8,608 nucleotides of DNA from Planctomycetota bacterium (GTDB taxonomy: Bacteria > Planctomycetota > Phycisphaerae > FEN-1346 > JAACEH01), in the NCBI GenBank assembly GCA_016935955.1, contig JAFGPY010000006.1, positions 1-8,608 of the forward strand, written 5' to 3'. Positions 1 to 5,301 of this stretch are shown here, in pieces (the first letter of the stretch is position 1; each line of letters opens with the position of its first letter). The translations under genes were made by a program, and so were the position numbers. Under the pieces are notes generated by a model, which had not been told where the DNA came from, did not search any database, and worked only from the letters and a program-made list of their open reading frames with translations.

Positions 1-2133
1 ACCTACGACGGCAACACGGCGGGAACGTTCGGCACGGGCCAGGCCATCGTCGACGGATCGGAACGGCTGACGGGCTGGACGCAGTGCGCCTCGGCGGCGG
101 ACGCCGACGGCAATCCCAACTGGGCGAACATGTACTATGCGTACGTCCCGGCGGGCACGGACGTCTTCGTGGCCAACATGTACGAGGACGACCAGATGCT
201 CTGGCCGGCCCAGGACCCGAACCTGGACGACCCGTTCTACTACGACGACCTGAGCACGTTTCGCCAGATCCACAGCGATAACGTAACACGGACAAGCCTG
301 ACGGACTCGTCGTACTTCACGCAGAGCGAGGCGGACTACTGGGACGGCACGTTCCTGCTCCTGTGGGGCAACCCGAACATCGTCCGCATCATCCGCATCA
401 CGGGCTACGATCCGGTCACTCACACGGTGACGTTCGACGACACGGGGTCGACCTCGCTCTACAGCGACCGCACGGTCTATTACGCCGTGGCCAACCACAT
501 GGACAAGCTGGACGTCGCCGGCGAATTCGTGGTCAGCGAGACAGCCGAACCGAACGGCACACACAAGATCCGGCTCTGGCCCCTGACGGGCGGAGACATA
601 ACACAGAAGACCATCACCTACAGCGTCCGCCGCACGGGATTCCATCTGCAGAGCGGCGTCAGTCACCTGGTGATCGAGGGATTCCGCATCCAGAAGCACA
701 CGGCAGGCTTCGAGGAATGGCGCAGGGGCAACGCCATCCTGGCCTTCAATGGCGGCACGGACGTGACGATTCGCGATAACGACATGACGAAGAATCGCTC
801 GCTCGAAGGCCAGGCGACGCTGCGGATGTACGGAGGGTGCAACGACATCACGATCGAGAACAACCGCATCTACGAGAACCCGAAGAATGCCGGCATGATG
901 GTGACGGCCGACGACCTGATGTGCCGCGGCAACTTCCTGCGCAAGAACGGGGCCACGGGCATCGACTTCTATGGCTGCACGAACAGTCAGATGATCGGCA
1001 ATACGGTCCGCGACAACACGGGCGTACATGCCAACGGGCTGACGCTCTACCTGGGCTGCAACAACGTGCTGGTCTTCGGCAATGAGGTCTACGACGGCAA
1101 CGTGGCCCTGACCACGCAGGACGCCACGAACATCACCGTGGCCTATAACATCTTCGACGGGGCGGCGGGCGGCGGGTACACGGTAGCCGACTGGAGCAGC
1201 AGCACGCATCCGACGGACGGCCTGTTCTACTACAACAACGTCATTCGCAATGCGGCCGGGACGGCCTGTTCGTTCGGCAGCGGCACGTCGAACCTGGTCT
1301 TCCGCAACAACATCACCGACGGTCTCGGCGAGGGCCCGGACCCCAACATCACGCACAACATCTACACGAAACTCACCTGGAACCAGGACGCGGGAAACCT
1401 GGGCACCGAGAACATCTACCAGCCGAACGTCGACCTGATCTTCATCGATGCGGCCAACCGCGACTTCCACCTGCGGGCGGGTTCGCCGGCCATCGACACG
1501 GGGACGAACGTCGGTCTGACCCAGGACCACGAAGGGTACCCGGTGCCGTCGGGCTCGGGCGTGGACCGCGGAGCCTATGAATACGGAGCCGCGCCGCCAC
1601 AGATCGGCGGCTGGTACATTCTGGCCGACCATGGCGGCAGCGAAGTGGCCACGGCGATCACCGAGGACATGGTGGAGCCGCGCGCTGCCGGGGTGACCAA
1701 GGTACGGATCAATTTCAGCGGCACACTGTCGCCGCCCACAGTCACGACCGGCGCGGTGACGATCGTCGGCGACGCCTCGGGCGACCTGTCGGGACGGATC
1801 ACAGACCTGACGCTCGTCGACGGCAGCAAGATCGTCGCCACCATCAGCCCGACCCTTCCCGACGCAGAGCGTTTCACCCTGACGGTTGCGGCCACGGTCA
1901 CGGACCTTGCCGGGCAGGCCGTCGAGGGCGATCGCGACATTCGCATGGCGACCCTGGCCGGCGACGTTGACGGGTCGGGCGCCGTGACGGCGGCGGACCT
2001 GCTGGCCATACGCGTGCAGAGCGGCGGCGCGGTGGCGAGCGGCGCCGCCAGGTACGACGTGGACGGCAACGGTCAGGTGACGACCGGCGACACGCGGGCG
2101 GTCAGGACGATGCTGGGGCACAGTCTGCCTTGA
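1..2133 (+). CDS. Secreted right-handed beta-helix protein with C-terminal dockerin (5' end outside window)
   Basis: The frame is open from base 1 to a TGA at 2131-2133, giving 710 visible residues. The start codon and any signal peptide lie upstream, so the ATG at 130 is internal. Residues of about 210-480 carry repeated Asn/Gly-rich rungs (for example DITIENNRIYEN and MIGNTVRDNTG), typical of parallel beta-helix proteins such as polysaccharide lyases and carbohydrate-binding surface proteins. The helix ends with an SPAIDTG...DRGAYEY motif common at the C-terminus of this fold. Residues of about 560-650 look like a bacterial Ig-like (SbsA-type) module. Residues 654-708 form a type I dockerin: two EF-hand-like calcium loops, D655-V-D657-G-S-G...D666 and D686-V-D688-G-N690-G...D697. 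Dockerins bind cohesins; in planctomycetes they occur on exported proteins outside classical cellulosomes. Enzymatic activity cannot be assigned. No neighbour suggests a partner; the next gene is convergent. Confidence 0.88.
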   Translation, partial: TYDGNTAGTFGTGQAIVDGSERLTGWTQCASAADADGNPNWANMYYAYVPAGTDVFVANMYEDDQMLWPAQDPNLDDPFYYDDLSTFRQIHSDNVTRTSLTDSSYFTQSEADYWDGTFLLLWGNPNIVRIIRITGYDPVTHTVTFDDTGSTSLYSDRTVYYAVANHMDKLDVAGEFVVSETAEPNGTHKIRLWPLTGGDITQKTITYSVRRTGFHLQSGVSHLVIEGFRIQKHTAGFEEWRRGNAILAFNGGTDVTIRDNDMTKNRSLEGQATLRMYGGCNDITIENNRIYENPKNAGMMVTADDLMCRGNFLRKNGATGIDFYGCTNSQMIGNTVRDNTGVHANGLTLYLGCNNVLVFGNEVYDGNVALTTQDATNITVAYNIFDGAAGGGYTVADWSSSTHPTDGLFYYNNVIRNAAGTACSFGSGTSNLVFRNNITDGLGEGPDPNITHNIYTKLTWNQDAGNLGTENIYQPNVDLIFIDAANRDFHLRAGSPAIDTGTNVGLTQDHEGYPVPSGSGVDRGAYEYGAAPPQIGGWYILADHGGSEVATAITEDMVEPRAAGVTKVRINFSGTLSPPTVTTGAVTIVGDASGDLSGRITDLTLVDGSKIVATISPTLPDAERFTLTVAATVTDLAGQAVEGDRDIRMATLAGDVDGSGAVTAADLLAIRVQSGGAVASGAARYDVDGNGQVTTGDTRAVRTMLGHSLP

Positions 2134-2150
2134 GCGGCCGCGGGCACGGC

Positions 2151-2170
2151 CCCTCGACGTTGCTCGGGAC
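2151..2170. repeat. Possible short dispersed repeat CCTCGAC...CTCGGGA
   Basis: The sequence CCCTCGACGTTGCTCGGGAC resembles a dispersed short repeat that I recall from planctomycete and other environmental genomes, where it is often mistranslated into spurious peptides. It can form a weak 5-bp stem with one bulged T. It lies 17 bases after the stop of the dockerin gene and upstream of the larger hairpin element. The family identity is from memory only. Confidence 0.3.
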
Positions 2171-2203
2171 AAGCAGGTCGCGTCCCTACGTGGTTGTGTG
2201 CGT

Positions 2204-2362
2204 CCTGGCTCTGTTTGAAAACCGTGGCATGGGCATCTTGCCCATGTGCGCCACGAGCATCCTGCCCGTGGAAACGACGGAAAAGGCAGGGCCGAGACGG
2301 CCCTGCGACGCACGGGCCGGAGGCCCGTGCCACGGTAGAGACAGTTCTCAAACAGAGCTAGG
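2204..2362. repeat. 159-bp hairpin-array element with terminal inverted repeats (REP/MITE-like)
   Basis: The outer arms 2204-2218 and 2348-2362 are inverted repeats matching at 14 of 15 positions; the one exception is a G/T pair. The inner arms 2221-2228 (ACCGTGGC) and 2329-2336 (GCCACGGT) are perfect inverted repeats. Between them lie four hairpins, each with a 3-base loop: 2228-2246 (8-bp stem, loop TCT), 2251-2271 (9 pairs with one mismatch, loop TCC), 2286-2306 (9-bp stem, loop AGA) and 2310-2330 (9-bp stem, loop GGA). The element occupies the gap between two convergent genes and ends next to the stop codon of the minus-strand gene. It resembles non-autonomous repeats such as REP/BIME or MITE elements and the short GGCATGGGCA...TGCCCATG repeats I recall from planctomycete genomes. 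It could also terminate transcription from both sides. No transposase is present and no target-site duplication is evident. Confidence 0.75.
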
Positions 2363-3082
2363 CTACCTCTCCAAGTCGATGATCCACGCGTCAGGCACCG
2401 ACCGCTCGACGACCAGGCGGGCCAGATTCAGCCATTGCCGGCAGCGGTCGAGGATGACGCTGTCGGACGTCGCGACGCACTCAGCGGCTGCACTCAGTCG
2501 CCGGTCGGGATCGGTGACGGTCTCGACGCGCCATGCCCACCCGTTGTCCGCCGCAGCCTCTTCCATGATCTTCTTCAGGCGGCCGGAGTTCGACACGGGA
2601 CTGTCCAGGTACCAGAGGCAGTTTGACGGAGCGATGTCAGCCAGGGCGCGTCCCACAAGTTCGAGGGCCGGGATTGTCTCGGAGACTTTGCGATAGGTGC
2701 CGTGGACACTGGCCATGTCGCGGAAGGTTCCGTCGCGACATGCCATGACGACGCCGCCCGCCAATGCCGCTTCGACGGTCGTGAGAACATTGTAGCCGTC
2801 GAGCAGCAGCGGCTTGCCGCGGGCATCGTCCGGCTCGACACGTCGCGAGTAACGACCATCGCGCGCTGCGTCGCTGCATGCGGCTCGCATCACGGCCACG
2901 CGTTGCCGTTGCGTCAGCGAGAAGTGGTCGCCGACGATCGCCAATGAGGACTTCTCTGCATAGCCTTTGCTGAGCAACATCGCCAGATCGGCGACCACGC
3001 TGCGCAGGACCGGCACGACGGTCGGCGCGAAGAGTCGCCGGTCTTCCGGATGTGGACCGCGATGGACTCGTCGGTCGGGCAT
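2363..3082 (-). CDS. DUF434/DUF5616 domain protein, possible PIN/NYN-like nuclease fold
   Basis: This 239-residue protein has a TAG stop. Its ATG is preceded by GAGGTG four bases upstream, a good ribosome binding site. Residues of about 22-72 match the DUF434 domain: a helical segment with LLSKGYAEKSSL, a VGD motif and LTQRQRVAVMRAACSD. Residues of about 88-237 match DUF5616: LLLDGYNVL at 92-100, CRDGTFRDMASVHGTYRKV around 115-133, and WYLDSPVSNSGRLK at 157-170. The family (COG2454) is found in archaea and bacteria and has no established function. The DGYN motif, the spaced acidic residues D95, D117, D122, D160 and D207, and the ATSDSVILD segment resemble metal-binding PIN/NYN ribonucleases. 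That link is my inference. The gene appears monocistronic: the downstream neighbour is convergent and the upstream neighbour divergent. Confidence 0.85.
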   Translation of the reverse strand: MPDRRVHRGPHPEDRRLFAPTVVPVLRSVVADLAMLLSKGYAEKSSLAIVGDHFSLTQRQRVAVMRAACSDAARDGRYSRRVEPDDARGKPLLLDGYNVLTTVEAALAGGVVMACRDGTFRDMASVHGTYRKVSETIPALELVGRALADIAPSNCLWYLDSPVSNSGRLKKIMEEAAADNGWAWRVETVTDPDRRLSAAAECVATSDSVILDRCRQWLNLARLVVERSVPDAWIIDLER

Positions 3083-3133
3083 GGTTCACCTCGCGTGGCG
3101 GTGCAGCAGGAATCCGTGGCAAGACCAACTCTG

Positions 3134-3139
3134 ATTATA
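3134..3139 (-). promoter_or_regulatory. Candidate -10 box for the DUF434 gene
   Basis: Read on the minus strand this is a perfect TATAAT, 51 bases upstream of the DUF434 start codon, which would give a leader of roughly 45 bases. No convincing -35 box and no TGN extension are seen at the expected distance, so the assignment is weak. Confidence 0.3.
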
Positions 3140-3228
3140 GCCGCATGGTCCACCGTGTGCGAGCAGGGAAGAACCAGCGAGAGCCACACGTTGTCGGAAA
3201 GGAGCTGCACAAAGAACGCAAAGCGGCC

Positions 3229-3257
3229 TTGCGATTCGCGGCCGGCCATGGTATATT
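3229..3257 (+). promoter_or_regulatory. Predicted sigma70-type promoter for the kamA-like gene
   Basis: TTGCGA (3229-3234), a 17-base spacer and TATATT (3252-3257) match the housekeeping promoter consensus at four and five of six bases. A TGG directly before the -10 makes it an extended -10. Transcription would start near 3264, leaving a leader of about 120 bases before the ATG at 3386. Confidence 0.5.
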
Positions 3258-3261
3258 TATA

Positions 3262-3354
3262 GTGCCGGGAAGATGTCTAGCATGCCTTTTCCCGCACTTG
3301 CCGTGTATATTGGCAGGCCTGATGCACCACGCATCAAAATCCGACAATTAGTCG
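3262..3354 (+). promoter_or_regulatory. Structured 5' leader of the kamA-like gene
   Basis: Three dyads lie between the predicted transcription start and the ribosome binding site. The first pairs GTGC-C-GGGAA (3262-3271) with TTCCCGCAC (3289-3297), nine pairs with one bulged C, at the very 5' end of the predicted transcript. The second is TGATGC-ACCAC-GCATCA (3320-3336). The third is CGAC-AATTA-GTCG (3342-3354). They could be operators, RNA stabilising structures or part of a cis-regulatory leader. I do not recognise a known riboswitch class. Confidence 0.35.
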
Positions 3355-3373
3355 TATGTTGTGCTGAGAAGCG

Positions 3374-3380
3374 AAGGAGG
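3374..3380 (+). promoter_or_regulatory. Strong ribosome binding site AAGGAGG
   Basis: The perfect Shine-Dalgarno sequence AAGGAGG lies five bases before the ATG at 3386 and fixes the start of the kamA-like gene. Confidence 0.8.
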
Positions 3381-3385
3381 CCCTC

Positions 3386-4501
3386 ATGACCGTGCGCCAC
3401 GGACACCATTTCTTCATGCGCAGGTGTCGGTACGTGACCGACCCGCGTGAACTGACCTCGATGCCGGCCGACGAGCAACAACAGGCGGCCTGCGTTGCGG
3501 AACAGTATGCCTTTCGGGCCAACGACTACTACCTCGGCCTGGTCGACTGGAGCGACCCGCACGATCCGATTCGCCATCTGATCGTGCCGCACCCGGATGA
3601 ATTGTCCGACTGGGGCGACCTGGACGCCAGCAACGAGGCGGCCAACACGATCGCGCCCGGCGTGCAGCACAAGTACCCGCATACGGTGCTTCTGTTGTGC
3701 ACGCAGACGTGCGGCGGATTCTGCCGGTATTGCTTCCGCAAGCGACTGTTCATGCGCGACAATCACGAGACGGTTCGCAACCTGGAAATCGGGCTCGAGC
3801 ACATCGCCCGACACCCGAAGGTCACGAACGTTCTGCTGACGGGCGGCGACCCGTTGATGCTCAGCACGAGCCGCCTGGCGTCCATCCTCGAGCGGCTCCG
3901 CGCCATTCCGCACGTCAGGATCATCCGCATCGGCAGCAAGATGCCGGCCTTCAATCCCTGGCGCATCCTGGATGATGACGAACTGGTCGACGTGCTGGGC
4001 AGGTTCAGTTCGCCGGAGAATCGCATCTACCTGATGACGCATTTCGACCATCCGCGCGAATTGACCGAGCAGGCCACCGAAGCCCTGGACAGGGTGATCC
4101 GAGCGGGCGTGATCTGCGCCAACCAGTGCCCGATCGTTCGAGGCGTCAACGACAGCGGCCCGGTGCTGGCCCGCTTGTTCCGCGAACTGTCCTACGTCGG
4201 ATGCCCTCCGTACTACGTGTTCCAGGGACGTCCCACCGCCGGCAACCGGCCGTACGAGACGCCGCTGGTCCGCTCGTACAAGATCGTGGAGCAGGCCAAG
4301 CGTCACTGCTCGGGCCTGGGCAAGCGCGCTCGGCTGGTCATGTCGCATGCCTCGGGCAAGATCGAGATGGTCGGTCTGGACGACAAGCACATCTACCTGC
4401 GTTACCATCGGGCCAGGCGTCACGAGGATCGCGGCCGCTTCATGGTCTACCACCGCGACGACGAAGCCTTCTGGCTCGACCAGTTGCGGCCGGTTGAATA
4501 G
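3386..4501 (+). CDS. KamA-family radical SAM enzyme (lysine 2,3-aminomutase homologue, altered substrate site)
   Basis: This 371-residue cytosolic enzyme has the family order: an N-terminal NDYYLGLVDW segment (about 47-56), a PGVQHKYPHTVLLL segment, the radical SAM cluster motif CTQTCGGFCRYCF with C109, C113 and C116 as CX3CX2C, VLLTGGDP around 149-156, IRIGSK, and a C-terminal PLP region. KamA enzymes shift an amino group between C2 and C3 of an amino acid using SAM, a 4Fe-4S cluster and pyridoxal phosphate. Lys325 in SHASGK aligns with the PLP lysine of clostridial lysine 2,3-aminomutase (K337). The two aspartates that hold the substrate lysine there (D293, D330) are not conserved: the first aligns with Arg282 in YYVFQGRP, the second falls in the LVMS segment. 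The substrate is therefore probably not lysine. It is about 45 residues shorter than the clostridial enzyme. No beta-lysine acetyltransferase (ablB) is adjacent. EF-P-lysine aminomutase (EpmB) is an alternative relative but is less likely because this protein keeps a long C-terminus. Confidence 0.88.
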   Translation: MTVRHGHHFFMRRCRYVTDPRELTSMPADEQQQAACVAEQYAFRANDYYLGLVDWSDPHDPIRHLIVPHPDELSDWGDLDASNEAANTIAPGVQHKYPHTVLLLCTQTCGGFCRYCFRKRLFMRDNHETVRNLEIGLEHIARHPKVTNVLLTGGDPLMLSTSRLASILERLRAIPHVRIIRIGSKMPAFNPWRILDDDELVDVLGRFSSPENRIYLMTHFDHPRELTEQATEALDRVIRAGVICANQCPIVRGVNDSGPVLARLFRELSYVGCPPYYVFQGRPTAGNRPYETPLVRSYKIVEQAKRHCSGLGKRARLVMSHASGKIEMVGLDDKHIYLRYHRARRHEDRGRFMVYHRDDEAFWLDQLRPVE

Positions 4502-4552
4502 CAGCGAAGACACTCGGGCCGACGTGCCGTCCGGTGTTCACACGCAATGCAA

Positions 4553-4586
4553 CGAGGGCTGCCGAAGTTCGATCCGGCAGCCCTCG
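4553..4586. terminator. Hairpin between convergent genes, probable bidirectional terminator
   Basis: CGAGGGCTGCCG (4553-4564) pairs perfectly with CGGCAGCCCTCG (4575-4586) around a 10-base loop. It sits 51 bases after the kamA-like stop and 33 bases from the end of the convergent bacterioferritin gene. Neither side has a clear T tract, so if it terminates transcription it is not a textbook intrinsic terminator. It could act by stabilising 3' ends. Confidence 0.6.
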
Positions 4587-4619
4587 ATGACATCGTAGAA
4601 CGTCGCTCACATGTGCGGC

Positions 4620-5081
4620 TCAGTCGCCGGTCTGATTGGCCAGGAAGGCATTGCCCATCATGTCAATATGCCCCTTGACGTTGTCGAAGTAGTCCAGGTG
4701 CTCTTCCTCTTCGGCCAGCAACTGCTCGAACAGCTTCTTCGAGACGTGGTCCCCCTCCTCGCCGCAGATGATCGCGGACTGGTTGTACATCTTCACCGCG
4801 GCCGCCTCCAGGTCGACGTCGGCTTTGTACATGGCCGGGATCTCCTGGTCCTTGACGATCGTGCCGTCGGGCTTGGTGGTCGGCGTGCCGCCCAGGAAGC
4901 GAATCCGCTCGGCCAGCATCTCGGCGTGCTTCATTTCCTGAATGGCCACTTCCTTGATCTTCGTGCCTAGCTTGCCGAAGTCCTCATCCTCAAGCTGGTA
5001 GTGCTGCGCCATGTACTGGATGATGGCCATCAGTTCCTGCGCCCGCGCCTCGTTCAGCAGGTCGATCACCTTCTTGCTCAT
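4620..5081 (-). CDS. bfr: Bacterioferritin (ferritin-like di-iron iron-storage protein)
   Basis: This 153-residue protein has the usual bacterioferritin length. Family members form 24-subunit shells that oxidise Fe(II) at a di-iron centre and store ferric mineral in the cytoplasm. The expected di-iron ligands are visible: E16, E49 with H52 in QEMKHAE, E92, and E125 with H128 in EEEEHLDYF. Met50, between E49 and H52, matches E. coli Bfr Met52, the axial ligand of the inter-subunit haem, so haem binding is plausible. The ATG at 5081 follows AGGAGAGG on the minus strand at good spacing. The gene has its own predicted promoter and is divergent from the radical SAM pair. It is more acidic toward the C-terminus than E. 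coli Bfr. The exact subfamily (Bfr versus bacterioferritin-like) is not settled. Confidence 0.88.
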   Translation of the reverse strand: MSKKVIDLLNEARAQELMAIIQYMAQHYQLEDEDFGKLGTKIKEVAIQEMKHAEMLAERIRFLGGTPTTKPDGTIVKDQEIPAMYKADVDLEAAAVKMYNQSAIICGEEGDHVSKKLFEQLLAEEEEHLDYFDNVKGHIDMMGNAFLANQTGD

Positions 5082-5172
5082 AGCCTCTCCTCCGTTGACG
5101 GGACATTCACGTTACGGTGCCGCGGTCGGAAGCACTCCTCCCCATGCGGCCTTTCCCATGTCGCTATTGGTG

Positions 5173-5201
5173 GGTATAGCACGGTCCCCGTCGAGGGTCA
5201 A
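5173..5201 (-). promoter_or_regulatory. Predicted promoter for bfr
   Basis: On the minus strand: TTGACC (5201-5196), a 17-base spacer ending in TGC, then TATACC (5178-5173). This is an extended -10 promoter with a five-of-six -35. Transcription would start near 5166, giving a leader of about 85 bases. Confidence 0.6.
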
Positions 5202-5211
5202 GACATGTTGT

Positions 5212-5226
5212 GCCCGGCGCACGGGC
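5212..5226. promoter_or_regulatory. Inverted repeat between divergent promoters, candidate operator
   Basis: GCCCG-GCGCA-CGGGC is a 5-bp perfect inverted repeat lying between the -35 boxes of the bfr promoter and the radical SAM promoter. Its position would let one regulator touch both promoters. It is short, and the surroundings are GC-rich, so chance occurrence is a real possibility. It does not match the Fur consensus. Confidence 0.25.
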
Positions 5227-5234
5227 CATGATGA

Positions 5235-5263
5235 TGGACAGCGGCGAGTCCGACTGATATCAT
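5235..5263 (+). promoter_or_regulatory. Predicted promoter for the radical SAM gene pair
   Basis: TGGACA (5235-5240), a 17-base spacer ending in TGA, and TATCAT (5258-5263): five of six at both boxes plus an extended -10. Transcription would start near 5270, about 32 bases before the chosen ATG at 5302, which supports that start over upstream in-frame ATGs. Confidence 0.6.
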
Positions 5264-5301
5264 ACAGACCGGTTGTGCGCCGGACCGTGGAGCCCCTGCT
5301 G

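Larger units (their letters stand above)
3083..3385. other. Divergent intergenic region between DUF434 gene and kamA-like gene
   Basis: This 303-base gap separates two divergent genes. The left half (about 3083-3228) shows only a minus-strand TATAAT and no coding potential I can support. The right half is AT-rich for this genome and holds the predicted kamA-like promoter (3229-3257) followed by a leader of about 120 bases with three dyads. No tRNA or small-RNA structure was recognised in the left half. Confidence 0.6.

Noticed and set aside
1575..2069. Minus-strand frame of 164 codons inside the dockerin protein gene
   Set aside because: Antisense to clearly coding sequence with intact dockerin calcium loops; no motif of its own.
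2228..2330. Possible CRISPR array from evenly spaced palindromes
   Set aside because: The four hairpins have different stem sequences, near-zero spacers and no direct repeat of 25 bases or more.
2073..2351. Minus-strand frame of 92 codons, and a plus-strand frame at 2130-2696, across the hairpin element
   Set aside because: Their peptides (GQDARGAHGQDAHATVF, MGILPM-type) are translations of the repeat; such spurious proteins are common where these repeats occur.
3257..4513. Long minus-strand open frame (418 codons) opposite the kamA-like gene
   Set aside because: It mirrors a well-supported radical SAM gene, has composition typical of antisense frames in GC-rich DNA and shows no domain I recognise.
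5011..5301. Upstream start for the B12-type radical SAM gene
   Set aside because: The extension overlaps bfr in antisense and includes both promoters; MRILILQP at 5302 is the natural family N-terminus.
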